This document shows, one piece after another, positions 14,277 through 22,808 of a stretch of DNA of 32,732 nt; the first letter of the stretch is position 1, and each line of letters starts with the position of its first letter. The position numbers and the translations under genes are program-made. Under the pieces are notes generated by a model. That model was not told the origin of the DNA. It worked only from the letters and a program-made list of their open reading frames with translations, and made no database searches. This stretch comes from a virus: positions 1-32,732 of the IMG/VR virus record IMGVR_UViG_3300042505_000668, one strand, 5' to 3'.

Positions 14277-14825
14277 TTAATTTGCGATTTTACTCATTAC
14301 TCTGTCGAAAGTTGTCATTTCTCTACCTTGAGAGAAAAGGATTTTTTCAACGTTTTGTTTAGCATCGGGATTGTGTGTTAAAGGTTCAGCTGATAATTCA
14401 ACTACTTCTTTAACTTCCGTTTGTTTTGCTAATTCTGTTTTTAAAGATTCGATTTCAGCCTTTAAATCTTCAATTTCTTTTGAAAAATGTGATTCTCTTA
14501 CTGTTGATTCAATTACCTTTTTAGCTGTTGGTGTTGGTTCCGCTGCTTGTTCAACTTCTACTTCAACCTCTGGAGTTTCCTCTTCTGTTGGTGCAGGTTC
14601 TTTGATTTCAACAATTTCACCCTCAACTGCAACTAAAATCATTCCGTTATCAAGAATATAATCACCTTTTGGCAATGCAACTCTATCTTCACCATTAACA
14701 ATAAACACAGGTTGACCTGCTTCGAATACTTCCGCTTCGATAACAGTCCCATTGTCTAAAGTCATTTGCTCTAATTGGATTTGCATCCCTAAAAGCTTTT
14801 TGATTTCTGTTAGTACGTTTGACAT
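14277..14825 (-). CDS. Scaffold-like head assembly protein
   Basis: A 182-residue acidic protein. The N-terminal half is beta-rich (MTLDNGTVIEAEVFEAGQPV). The middle is a low-complexity acidic stretch (EEETPEVEVEVEQAAEPTPT, about residues 80-100). A coiled coil follows (IEDLKAEIESLKTELAKQ), and the C-terminus ends TFDRVMSKIAN. A coiled coil with a charged C-terminus directly before the capsid gene is typical of scaffolding proteins that line the procapsid. Late motif copy 2 lies just upstream. Confidence 0.65.
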   Translation of the reverse strand: MSNVLTEIKKLLGMQIQLEQMTLDNGTVIEAEVFEAGQPVFIVNGEDRVALPKGDYILDNGMILVAVEGEIVEIKEPAPTEEETPEVEVEVEQAAEPTPTAKKVIESTVRESHFSKEIEDLKAEIESLKTELAKQTEVKEVVELSAEPLTHNPDAKQNVEKILFSQGREMTTFDRVMSKIAN

Positions 14826-14835
14826 ATTAATAATA

Positions 14836-14869
14836 TTTATTTAAAAACAAGGTTTGTTTAATGTTGTTG
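14836..14869 (-). promoter_or_regulatory. Late-gene bipartite motif, copy 2
   Basis: The minus strand reads CTTGTTTTTAAATAAA (14836-14851), with an AACAA box centred at 14866, 15 bases upstream. The scaffold ATG is 10 bases downstream. This is the weakest of the four upstream boxes, although the 16-base core is identical to copies 1 and 4. Confidence 0.6.
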
Positions 14870-14876
14870 TATTTTG

Positions 14877-15257
14877 TTAAAATCCAAACTTTTTAATGTT
14901 TGATATTATTTGATTTATTATATCAATTCTGTTTTTATAATCTTTAGTTACACTTAAAGCTTTTTTATAATCAGTTTGTTGATTTATATCTAAACCTAAA
15001 TCTTTTGCTTGACTTTCTATTTTACCTAATAAACTATTTATATTAGATATTTCAGAATTTAATTTCATTTCAGATTGTTGTGCTACTTTCATTACATTAT
15101 TTAAAGCAGTTTTTACATCTGAATAATAATTAGCACCTTGGTCAGTTCCTGTTGTTAATGCTTTTAAATCGTCAATTAAACCTAATTCTACTTTGTGCGT
15201 TCCTAATTCCGTTTTAGGGAATAATTTACTGAATACTTGTTTTTCTTGTGGTGTCAT
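14877..15257 (-). CDS. Coiled-coil hypothetical head protein (126 aa)
   Basis: A 126-residue, almost entirely helical protein starting MTPQEKQVFSKLFPKTELGT. Heptad-like patterns at about residues 50-120 suggest a coiled coil. It lies between the Cys-rich small gene and the scaffold gene. A role as a minor scaffold or internal head protein is plausible but not shown. Confidence 0.65.
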   Translation of the reverse strand: MTPQEKQVFSKLFPKTELGTHKVELGLIDDLKALTTGTDQGANYYSDVKTALNNVMKVAQQSEMKLNSEISNINSLLGKIESQAKDLGLDINQQTDYKKALSVTKDYKNRIDIINQIISNIKKFGF

Positions 15258-15258
15258 A

Positions 15259-15453
15259 TTATCCGTTTACTCTAATTATTACTCTTGTTCCGTTGTTTTC
15301 TGTAATGGTTACGTTATCAACACCGCTTGTTTTACCAATACCTTGATTTTGTAAATCACCATTGCAACATTCTTTACTATAAGTGTTATCATCACATAGA
15401 CAACCACGCTTACCGCCCGTCGGACTTGTTTTACTTTTTGTTTTCGTGCTCAT
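15259..15453 (-). CDS. Small cysteine-rich head-region protein (64 aa)
   Basis: A 64-residue protein. Residues 13-40 carry GGKRGCLCDDNTYSKECCNG, i.e. Cys18, Cys20, Cys29 and Cys30, followed by LQNQGIG. The second half is a short beta segment. The same Cys-x-Cys...Cys-Cys pattern recurs in small genes between protease and capsid in Bacteroidota phages. It may bind zinc or form disulphides in the virion. It overlaps the protease gene by 23 bases and is followed closely by the coiled-coil gene. Confidence 0.65.
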   Translation of the reverse strand: MSTKTKSKTSPTGGKRGCLCDDNTYSKECCNGDLQNQGIGKTSGVDNVTITENNGTRVIIRVNG

Positions 15454-16024
15454 TTATTAATTGTTTTAATTGTTCTATAATATTTTCTTGTTTACTTAAT
15501 TGCTTTTTTTCTTCTAACTTATCAGCAAAATAACCCTCTAATGAAAAACCTTTTACTTTACCCGTTTTAACATAGTCATTCCAAATAGTCTCGTCTTCAA
15601 CTTTTACCGAAGCCATCCACGTACCAACTGGAACGCTTAAATTGTAAATAGCACTTTTGTCTTTTGCGTTATCTTCAACTATCCAACTTTCAACTACGGT
15701 TAGACCTTTGATTTCTTTTCCGTGTTCTAAAGTCCAATTGTTCTGATTACCATTTTTAAAGAATAATTGACTCGCTTTGTTTACTGTATCTTTTGAAAAG
15801 TAGATATAATACTCATCTTCACCATTACGTCTGTAAATTGGTTTTTCAGGAATTAAAACCGCACCCATTAAGATACGTTTTTCGTTGCTTACTTCTGCAA
15901 GTTTTATTTCTTCTGACTTTAACGCTACAAAATTAGATTCAATTGCAGGAGTTGAAACCACTGAAATAGCATCAACACCGCTTAACTCATCTTTGTCGTC
16001 TATAATTAATTCAATTAAATTCAT
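15431..16024 (-). CDS. Prohead protease (XkdF-like)
   Basis: A 197-residue protein resembling the XkdF-like putative prohead proteases. It starts with a strand and the segment VDAISVVSTPAIESNFVALK, then has LMGAVLIPEKPIYRRN, TLEHGK near residue 100 (possible catalytic His), WIVED and GTWMASVKVE, followed by KGFSLEGYF. These motifs fit the herpesvirus-type serine protease fold that matures the scaffold and capsid. The C-terminal 30 residues are charged and helical. It is the first gene after late motif copy 3. Confidence 0.75.
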   Translation of the reverse strand: MNLIELIIDDKDELSGVDAISVVSTPAIESNFVALKSEEIKLAEVSNEKRILMGAVLIPEKPIYRRNGEDEYYIYFSKDTVNKASQLFFKNGNQNNWTLEHGKEIKGLTVVESWIVEDNAKDKSAIYNLSVPVGTWMASVKVEDETIWNDYVKTGKVKGFSLEGYFADKLEEKKQLSKQENIIEQLKQLINEHENKK

Positions 16025-16032
16025 TTTTTTTC

Positions 16033-16066
16033 TTTATTTAAAAACAACAATTAATATTTTTTGTTA
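16033..16066 (-). promoter_or_regulatory. Late-gene bipartite motif, copy 3
   Basis: The minus strand reads GTTGTTTTTAAATAAA (16033-16048), one base different from the other copies, with a TAACAAAA box whose C lies at 16063, 15 bases upstream. The protease ATG is 8 bases downstream. A hairpin (16119-16146) precedes it. Confidence 0.6.
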
Positions 16067-16118
16067 TATTTGTGCTTTGAGTTTTTTCATAGTTTAAATT
16101 TTTTAGTTATTAATCATT

Positions 16119-16146
16119 AAAGCCACATATTAATTTATGTGGCTTT
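16119..16146. terminator. Hairpin between tape measure and protease genes
   Basis: AAAGCCACATA and TATGTGGCTTT form an 11-bp stem with a 6-base loop. The T6 tract follows on the plus strand, while the minus strand has only TTT before AATGA. It probably ends or attenuates the tape measure transcript. The better T-tract faces the plus direction, where no gene is seen. Confidence 0.6.
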
Positions 16147-16150
16147 TTTG

Positions 16151-16201
16151 TTTTAAGGATATAACCTTAATTTTTATTTTTATTTTAAGGATATAACCTT
16201 A
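16151..16201. repeat. Two 19-bp direct repeats, each with an inverted repeat
   Basis: TTTTAAGGATATAACCTTA occurs at 16151-16169 and again at 16183-16201, 32 bases apart. Each copy contains the inverted repeat TAAGG...CCTTA. The second copy holds the stop codon of the tape measure gene. The role is unknown; paired protein-binding sites or a recent duplication are possible. Confidence 0.8.
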
Positions 16202-18298
16202 TCCTAAACTTGCGTTTTGTACTATGTTTCTATCTAAACTTTGTGCAGTTGTTACATTGTTAGCAACTACATACGCCTGAACAGGTTGCTGATTTCCTAA
16301 AGTTTGAGCAATTTGATTTACTCCGCTATTACCTACAACGTTGAAACTCGGTGCAGCAGTAGCACTACCACCAACAGAACTCGCACTTATTGAAGGAGCA
16401 GAACCACCTCCGCCACCACCTGGAACTTTAACAGAAACTATCTTTTTAACAGTTGCAAATCCTGTAGCAATTGCTCCAGCAGCAGCAACTCCACCCGCAA
16501 CAATTCCAGCTGGACCAGGAATGGATGCAACCATACCTTTATATGCTGACATTGAAGATTGTAAAGTGTCAACGGTTGTAGCAGCAATAGCCATAGCCTT
16601 ACCAGCTACTGTATTTTTTCCTAATAATTCTGATGCTGTCGAAAGTGTTTGACCAATAGCCGCAACCATTTTAGCTTTAGCCTGTGCTTCTAATTCATCA
16701 ATCTTTATTCTTGCATCTGCATATTGCTGTTTTAAAGTTGTTCTTTGCTCTTCTGTTAAAGTTTGGTCATTTGTAATTGTATTTTCTCTTTCTGTTAATA
16801 AATTTCTTTGCTCTTCAAATGATAATAAATCAAATTCTTTTTTAAGCTCTAAATCTTTATAAAGTTGTTCTTGGTCTTTTAATCTTTTATCTTCATCATC
16901 TTTTAACTTATCTTCTTTTTGTTTATCTTTTACTTTCTGTTCTTCTTCCTGTTGTTTTAAAAGAATTCCGTTTCTTTCGTTTAAATATTTTATTTCAAGT
17001 TCATTAGTATCAATTTTATTTTTTTCTAAAAGTGCTTTTTCTTTTTTAAATTTTTCTTCTAATAATTCGAGTTCAGTTTTACCAGCATTTGCATTTTGAA
17101 TCCTTGCATCGTCTGCTATTTTTTTAGCCTCGTCGAATTGCTTTTTTAATTCTTCTTTTGCCTTATCTTGTTGCTCTTTTCTACGTTGTGCATTTTCTTT
17201 AGCACTTGAAACCTCTGCTGTTTTAACCTCAACTAAATGCCTATCCTGTATGTCTTTCTTTTCGTCAAGTGCTTTTCTTACATCTTGATTTTGTTTATTG
17301 AATTGCTTAATACTTTCGTTTGCGGTTTCTTGTTGCTTTTTAATAACTTCTTCATCTGCACCCGCAGCTTTTAAACTTGCTAAAGTATTTAAATTCTTTT
17401 GATAGGTATTTTCCGCAATTGCTCTTTGTGATTTCTCATAAGCTATTTTTTCATCAATCAATTTTAATTCAAGTTTACGAATAGCCTCGGCACTCATTCC
17501 ACTTGCTTTTGCCATTGCAAGTTCTTGCTTTTGCTTTTTATCGAATTGCTCCGAGTTTCTTTCAAGAGTTTTAGTCTGACTTTCTAAAGCAAGTCTATTT
17601 TTTTCAACCGCAGCAGCATTATTTTTAGCTGCTTCTGAATTATCCATAAAGTATTTAGTCAAAGCCACACCCGCTGCAATAAGAGCAACAACAGCTGCTA
17701 TAATTGCCCCTATTGGATTTGCAGCCATAGCAGTATTCCATAACCACTGCCCAGCTGTAACCGCTTTTTGAACTATTGTAAATTTTTGAGCCGACGAACT
17801 TAATGCTTTAAATGCAACTGCACCCTCACGAATACCACGCACACCCTCAGCAAGTGCCATAGCTCCCTGAACTTTTAATAATGCTTTTTCAAGTTCCTCA
17901 CTTTGTCCGCCTGTTAAAGCCATTGCACCTTGTACACCTGCAAAAGCAGAAGTAGTACCTTGCAACGCTCCGCCTAATTTTGTGTCAAATGTCGTAGCTG
18001 CCGCATCAACAACCATATCGGTTTGCATTTGCACACGTCTATAATTACCAACAGACGCAAGTAAATCTTTATACTCTTGAGTTGCTGACTGACCTGCTAA
18101 AGCTAATTCATAAAGTCTATCTTCTGCCTCACCCATTCGAGCAGTTAAAGGTTTTAAATCACCGTAAACTTCCTCAAAAGACGCATCAACGCTTTTAACT
18201 GAATTATCAACTTTCTTTAGTGCCTTATCTAAATTATCTAAACCGCCTACTGCTTGGAGCGTGTTAACATCTATTTCAATCGTCTTTGTGATAGCCAT
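16199..18298 (-). CDS. Tape measure protein
   Basis: A 699-residue protein, the second longest in the genome. It has an N-terminal helical part, a hydrophobic segment at about 190-216 (NPIGAIIAAVVALIAAGVAL), a long Lys/Glu/Gln-rich coiled coil (about 220-550), a second hydrophobic Ala/Gly segment (about 590-625) and a Gly/Ser/Ala-rich tail. This is the classic layout of tape measure proteins, which set tail length and may form a channel in the inner membrane. At about 1.5 angstrom per residue the tail would be roughly 100 nm, which fits a siphovirus. No peptidase domain is visible. Confidence 0.9.
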   Translation of the reverse strand: MAITKTIEIDVNTLQAVGGLDNLDKALKKVDNSVKSVDASFEEVYGDLKPLTARMGEAEDRLYELALAGQSATQEYKDLLASVGNYRRVQMQTDMVVDAAATTFDTKLGGALQGTTSAFAGVQGAMALTGGQSEELEKALLKVQGAMALAEGVRGIREGAVAFKALSSSAQKFTIVQKAVTAGQWLWNTAMAANPIGAIIAAVVALIAAGVALTKYFMDNSEAAKNNAAAVEKNRLALESQTKTLERNSEQFDKKQKQELAMAKASGMSAEAIRKLELKLIDEKIAYEKSQRAIAENTYQKNLNTLASLKAAGADEEVIKKQQETANESIKQFNKQNQDVRKALDEKKDIQDRHLVEVKTAEVSSAKENAQRRKEQQDKAKEELKKQFDEAKKIADDARIQNANAGKTELELLEEKFKKEKALLEKNKIDTNELEIKYLNERNGILLKQQEEEQKVKDKQKEDKLKDDEDKRLKDQEQLYKDLELKKEFDLLSFEEQRNLLTERENTITNDQTLTEEQRTTLKQQYADARIKIDELEAQAKAKMVAAIGQTLSTASELLGKNTVAGKAMAIAATTVDTLQSSMSAYKGMVASIPGPAGIVAGGVAAAGAIATGFATVKKIVSVKVPGGGGGGSAPSISASSVGGSATAAPSFNVVGNSGVNQIAQTLGNQQPVQAYVVANNVTTAQSLDRNIVQNASLG

Positions 18299-18420
18299 TT
18301 TACTTGGTTTTTAAATTCTTGTAGGTTACTTGGTATTTTATATTTTCCTTTTGCGATGTCGACCGCTTCACTTGTTCCCAACTTTTGGAACTCAAGCATT
18401 TCAATAATTAGTTTAAGCAT
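18271..18420 (-). CDS. Small hypothetical protein before the tape measure (49 aa)
   Basis: The ATG at 18420 opens 49 codons (MLKLIIEMLEFQKLGTSEAV, then a basic helical tail) ending in TAG at 18271. It overlaps the upstream gene by 8 bases and the tape measure start by 28 bases, bridging the 114-base gap. The position before the tape measure is where chaperone extensions often lie, but no similarity is seen. Confidence 0.5.
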   Translation of the reverse strand: MLKLIIEMLEFQKLGTSEAVDIAKGKYKIPSNLQEFKNQVKWLSQRRLK

Positions 18421-20668
18421 TTTGTATAATTGGTATTTCAATATTTATATCTACTCCTAATTCGTTTTCCCATTTTCCTGTTATATATCCTATACGTTGC
18501 GAACCCGTTGTGTTTTGTGATATATCTACTCTAATAGTTGTGTCGTTATAATAATCCGTAGGTATGTAATCAATCCACCCATAAAGCGACGCTTGTAACT
18601 CTATATCGGGACTTACATTACGTAATAATAATACTTCAATAGTTTGCTCTCTATTATCAACTTCGTAAAATGGTTCAAAAGAAAATCTATTTCCAATCGG
18701 TACTTCGCCACTACGATAATCAGTTAATAATTCTAACGTAGTTTCACCACTTGTTAAATCAGTTGTTAGCTTGTTTATAGTGTACTTTTTATCCCTTATG
18801 ATAATTCTATCGTTTAACTTAATATCAATCAACTCAACAGGATTAAAATAGCATTTTACAATAACTAATCTACTTTTGATATTGAATATATTACCCAAAT
18901 AGTTTTCGTAGTGTCTTTTGTAAAGTCCGTTTGAAACGTTTGACAAAAACCACGTTGATATTTCTTCACCCCAATTTAAAGTTAAAATAGTTCCGTTACT
19001 ATAATCGTTTGAGAATCTTCTGTATTGGGTTATATGCTGATGTCCGCCCGTTGTTAAATCGATTCTAATATTTGGAGTTACTGTCTGCACCCCATTATCG
19101 TACATCAATAAAGGTTTCGGTAAATAGTTAGCTAAATCAATCTTTTTAAATGTTAGCGTTTGAAAATCACTATTTGTTTTACGCTCATACATTGCATTTT
19201 CAAAAGGTAATTCAACAGTAAAAGTTGAACTTTCTAAACTATCAATTTGTTCATAAGCTAAATCCCCATAAGCAAAATTACGTGTTGATAAAAACAAGTC
19301 ATCAAATTTTGTATTTAATATATTTTCAGATTTTTGATACTTGAAATTTATACTTTTATACATCGAAGTCTTTTTTAAATCAATTTCATCAGTTATAACA
19401 TTTGCTGAAATATCATTATAACGCCCATCATTGTAATAAAGTTCTAACGGAATTAACTCGTAGGTTGTTTCATCTTGCGGAATTATAACAAGGTTAAACA
19501 TTTTGATAAGTCCGCTAACCAAATCAATTAATTTAATATCTGGTGCGTATCTTCCAACGTATATTACAGAACCTATTGTTAATGTAGTTGCAGAAGCCGT
19601 ATAAACTACGCTTGTAATACCAAAAGACCTACGATATAAAAGAGTAGTCGTAAAAGTAAAACCACTTTGAGAACTTATCGAAACTGAATACTTATCTTCT
19701 AAATTTTGAGTAGTTATAGTTCCTGTAAAAAAATTACGAATACCACTATTACCTACAATATTTACAAATGAATTATCTAAAACTCCATTCTTAAAAATTA
19801 GTATGTCGTATGGTTGTGTACTTGCCGTATTTACAGAAACACTTATAGAACGATTGTTGTCTAAACCTGGGAATATTTCAAAACCTACCTCATCAGTTGT
19901 TAAATCCATTTCTGTAAAATCAACGCTACTCTTTGAAGTAAAATTAACTTTCAAAGGCGATACCTTTGGGATAAATGTTTCTGCGTTCTTAAACAACATC
20001 CATAACTTTGTAAATTGTGGATAATCTAAAAATGCACCCGTAAAATTTAAACCATATCTATCGGATATTTTTTGCATTATAATAGACAAAGGAACAGCTG
20101 GAAATAAAGTATTCCATTTTATAGAACCCGCATTAATTGTAACATCATTACTTCCTCCTGTATTGTAATCGTAAATCCTATCATTCGCAAATAACGGATA
20201 AGATACATCGTAAGAAGTGCTTGTAATTCTATTGATTACTTCTGTACTTGTATATGTATGGTTTAAACTACTGAAATCTAAATTAGCAAGTTTATCCTCT
20301 TTTAAAATATCTTTGATACTTTTAGCCTTGCCATAAAATACAATACTATAAGCGTCTAACATTCCGTTTTTATACTTCACATCGTTTAACGCAAACGCAC
20401 CCTCTCTAAAAGTACGTGTGTCTATTTTAATATATCCGTTGTATTTTACCCTATGGTCAAAACCACCATCAATACTACTTTCGTACCAATGCTTAAATAT
20501 TTCGTTATTAGTCGGACTTGCTGGAATAGTAAAACTTTGAGTAAAATCAGTTTTGGCTTTTGATACATCGGCAATATCTTGAACAGATGAAGTAACTGAA
20601 ATTTTTTCATCTTCAAACAATTCAATTCTTTTTGCTATTCCATCTATGTAAATATATAAAGCTACCAT
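18413..20668 (-). CDS. Large tail/baseplate protein (751 aa)
   Basis: A 751-residue beta-rich protein. The N-terminus contains YIYIDGIAKRIELFEDEKIS followed by FTQSFTIPASPTNNEIF, a pattern seen in large tail proteins of Bacteroidota phages upstream of the tape measure gene. It may be a distal tail or tail-hub component (Dit/Tal-like). The C-terminus contains RNVSPDIELQASLYGWIDYI. No hydrolase motif was recognised. The start codon shares a base with the stop of the upstream gene. Confidence 0.6.
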   Translation of the reverse strand: MVALYIYIDGIAKRIELFEDEKISVTSSVQDIADVSKAKTDFTQSFTIPASPTNNEIFKHWYESSIDGGFDHRVKYNGYIKIDTRTFREGAFALNDVKYKNGMLDAYSIVFYGKAKSIKDILKEDKLANLDFSSLNHTYTSTEVINRITSTSYDVSYPLFANDRIYDYNTGGSNDVTINAGSIKWNTLFPAVPLSIIMQKISDRYGLNFTGAFLDYPQFTKLWMLFKNAETFIPKVSPLKVNFTSKSSVDFTEMDLTTDEVGFEIFPGLDNNRSISVSVNTASTQPYDILIFKNGVLDNSFVNIVGNSGIRNFFTGTITTQNLEDKYSVSISSQSGFTFTTTLLYRRSFGITSVVYTASATTLTIGSVIYVGRYAPDIKLIDLVSGLIKMFNLVIIPQDETTYELIPLELYYNDGRYNDISANVITDEIDLKKTSMYKSINFKYQKSENILNTKFDDLFLSTRNFAYGDLAYEQIDSLESSTFTVELPFENAMYERKTNSDFQTLTFKKIDLANYLPKPLLMYDNGVQTVTPNIRIDLTTGGHQHITQYRRFSNDYSNGTILTLNWGEEISTWFLSNVSNGLYKRHYENYLGNIFNIKSRLVIVKCYFNPVELIDIKLNDRIIIRDKKYTINKLTTDLTSGETTLELLTDYRSGEVPIGNRFSFEPFYEVDNREQTIEVLLLRNVSPDIELQASLYGWIDYIPTDYYNDTTIRVDISQNTTGSQRIGYITGKWENELGVDINIEIPIIQNA

Positions 20669-21639
20669 TATATTACATCGTTTATTAGTCCGTAGTTGTA
20701 TTCAAATTCAACTTCGTAGTTAATATTTCTATCTTTTAAATGCGTCTTAATATCAGCACTTTGACTTTTTACTATTGCTGGTTTATTGTCTAAAAGTACA
20801 ACCTGACTTAATAATAAATCTTGAATTAACTCGGAATAGTTTTCATCAACCCACCCCGTGTTACATTTTACTTTTTGCTTACCTTGAAAATTGAACCTTT
20901 GTTTTTGTCCTTGTAACGGATTGTAATCTATTGAAGATGGTAACAGATTGTAATCTTTTGAAGTTACATCTATACCTTGTTGATTTGCTTTAAAGAAAGT
21001 TAGGAATTGCCAACCACCAAAACGATTAATAAATTTACAAACTATTGGCGTGTATTTTGGTTCGCATAATTGTTCAGCGTAAAAGAAATCAGATTCTACA
21101 TTTTCTTCTTCTTCCAATATTGGAAACTTCCACATTCCACGTTCAGTTACATCAACATAACCATAAGAAGTATCATAGTTTTCAATTTCTAAAAAGAAGT
21201 TAACATAATTAGTATCAAAATCCTTAACGTAATTTTTAATATCTAAATTGAATAATGGTAAAATATCAGCATCTGTTACTTGATTATAACCGTTTGAATA
21301 ATTAGTATACCCATTCAAACATACATAAGTTTCAGTATCTAAAAGAGTATCATTTGAATATCTTTTAACTTTCATATAACACCATGTATCAACTTCTTCT
21401 TCTGCTGGTGCTGATACGCTAATGGGTGCAATAGGTTTAATAAATGCAACTGCAAAATTAGATACATTCCACGCTATATCCGTTTGTGATGGACTTGGTA
21501 CTGCTTTAGTTAAAGTATAGTTTGGAGTTGTTGGTTCTGTATCGCCTTTATTCCATAAAAAAACCTCAATCTTTGCGGAAGTTTGACCGACCTCGTTAAC
21601 CTCGATAAAATACGGACTTCTTATAAATATTTTTTTCAT
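20668..21639 (-). CDS. Tail protein of unknown role (323 aa)
   Basis: A 323-residue beta-rich protein beginning MKKIFIRSPYFIEVNEVGQT. Residues 1-110 look like an immunoglobulin or fibronectin-like sandwich (TSAKIEVFLWNKGD). The rest contains CKFINRFGGWQFLTFFKANQ and a C-terminal beta region. It always seems to pair with the downstream 751-residue protein; the two genes share one base here. A baseplate or tail-tip role is inferred. Confidence 0.55.
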   Translation of the reverse strand: MKKIFIRSPYFIEVNEVGQTSAKIEVFLWNKGDTEPTTPNYTLTKAVPSPSQTDIAWNVSNFAVAFIKPIAPISVSAPAEEEVDTWCYMKVKRYSNDTLLDTETYVCLNGYTNYSNGYNQVTDADILPLFNLDIKNYVKDFDTNYVNFFLEIENYDTSYGYVDVTERGMWKFPILEEEENVESDFFYAEQLCEPKYTPIVCKFINRFGGWQFLTFFKANQQGIDVTSKDYNLLPSSIDYNPLQGQKQRFNFQGKQKVKCNTGWVDENYSELIQDLLLSQVVLLDNKPAIVKSQSADIKTHLKDRNINYEVEFEYNYGLINDVI

Positions 21640-22148
21640 TTCTTATTAATTGTATATTGTAAAAATTGTTCTACGTCTAATCCGTATGCTTCTACTAATT
21701 CATCAGGTAACCTTTCAAACGCTTTCTCAAATGGTTTAGTAAAAAATAAACTCGGCTTAATACCATTCTTAAAAATTCCTTTTGCAATTAAAAAAGCAGT
21801 TGATTTATAACTCATAAATTTACCATTTTCTTTATTACGAAATTGAAATCTTCTTTTTGTAACCCAATCTTGTATAGGTTTCAAAGGTGGTCTTTTACTT
21901 TTATAACTAAATGGTGTATCGTATTTCTTTTTAGTTCCGCTTACTCCTTTGTCTTGAAAAGTTCCGTAATCTTCCATTAAAAAAGCCATTCGAAAACTAT
22001 TTGCACCTACTTCAATTTCTTTATCTAAAGAATTATAAAGTTTCTTATCAACGTTTTTACCTTGCTTTGTTAAATTGCTCCTACTTTGCTGAATAACATA
22101 TTTAGCAAATGCGTTTAAATATTCCTTTGTGTTTGTATTCGTTAACAT
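21636..22148 (-). CDS. HK97 gp10-like tail completion protein
   Basis: A 170-residue protein. The segments FLMEDYGTFQDKGVSG, PLKPIQDWVTKRRF, FLIAKGIFKNGIKP and FFTKPFEKAF fit the HK97 gp10/minor tail completion family, in which a YGxxxxxG segment and an A..I...GI..-P..F core are typical. Such proteins sit at the head-tail joint or tail terminator. It overlaps its neighbours by 7 bases upstream and 4 bases downstream. Confidence 0.65.
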   Translation of the reverse strand: MLTNTNTKEYLNAFAKYVIQQSRSNLTKQGKNVDKKLYNSLDKEIEVGANSFRMAFLMEDYGTFQDKGVSGTKKKYDTPFSYKSKRPPLKPIQDWVTKRRFQFRNKENGKFMSYKSTAFLIAKGIFKNGIKPSLFFTKPFEKAFERLPDELVEAYGLDVEQFLQYTINKK

Positions 22149-22564
22149 ATAGTCATATCATTACGAACTACAACATCGAATGTTAACGCCCAACCTGCTA
22201 AATCGTTTTCAAAACGTTCTGTAAAAGGTTCAAAATTTGGTGAACCTGTCAACTCCCAAAAATCATTTCTTAAATCACCACGATTTAACCTATCCATTAC
22301 CCTAACTCCTAAACTCATTTGCGTATTCCAAACATCAACTTTATTACTTTCGTCTTTTTGATTAAGTAAATCCATTAAAAGAATAGTAACATTAAATTGT
22401 ATTACGTTTCCCTGATGCGTTGCCGAGTTAATCATAATATGCGACAAAGGAAATAATGTCCTTTTAGCTAAATCTACTTCGAAAATGTCACCCTCTGTAA
22501 CTGTATTTACAAAAGGTTCATCAAGTAACGCTTCTTTTATTTTATTTATTAAACTATACACCAT
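22142..22564 (-). CDS. Tail terminator-like protein (140 aa)
   Basis: A 140-residue alpha/beta protein beginning MVYSLINKIKEALLDEPFVN. It contains IMINSATHQGNVIQFNVTIL and DLAGWALTFDVVVRND. Size, fold pattern and position next to the gp10-like gene fit a tail completion/terminator protein. It begins inside the -1 frame of the chaperone (11-base overlap). The specific family is not certain. Confidence 0.5.
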   Translation of the reverse strand: MVYSLINKIKEALLDEPFVNTVTEGDIFEVDLAKRTLFPLSHIMINSATHQGNVIQFNVTILLMDLLNQKDESNKVDVWNTQMSLGVRVMDRLNRGDLRNDFWELTGSPNFEPFTERFENDLAGWALTFDVVVRNDMTIC

Positions 22565-22808
22565 TTCTTTTTATGTTTTTTATTTCTATTTCTGTTTTTT
22601 CCTTTTCAAAACTTAACCACATCATTAATTGTGTGATGGGAATTCTTGTAACGGCATCAAATTTGAGTACATCTCCTTGAGCTGCTGCATAGAGTGATTG
22701 ATACCAACCCCATTTTTTTCCAAAATGTTCTTCGCTTGTTCCGATTGTTCCACTTCGTTCTGTATAAAGTCCGCTAAACCGCTCACGCAATCGTTGAGCA
22801 AAGTCCAA
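22554..22808 (-). CDS. Tail assembly chaperone, -1 frame extension
   Basis: This frame has no ATG at its beginning and opens within the T-run at 22807-22815. If the ribosome slips -1 there, residue 164 of the upstream chaperone is joined to 84 residues starting LDFAQRLRERFSGLY and containing FGKKWGWYQSLYAAAQGDVL and TQLMMWLSFEKEKTEIE. This segment looks like the conserved C-terminal part of Bacteroidota tail chaperones. The fusion would be 248 residues and acts like gpGT of lambda, binding the tape measure during tail assembly. Confidence 0.7.
   Translation of the reverse strand: MDFAQRLRERFSGLYTERSGTIGTSEEHFGKKWGWYQSLYAAAQGDVLKFDAVTRIPITQLMMWLSFEKEKTEIEIKNIKRNGV

Noticed and set aside
14371-14661. 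Plus-strand open frame within the scaffold gene
   Set aside because: The product is Ser/Thr-rich antisense of an acidic repeat; it has no independent support.
16341-16652. Open frame on the plus strand inside the tape measure gene (103 codons)
   Set aside because: It is the reverse of an Ala/Gly/Pro-coding stretch, has no promoter or plus-strand context, and the minus frame is clearly a tape measure protein.
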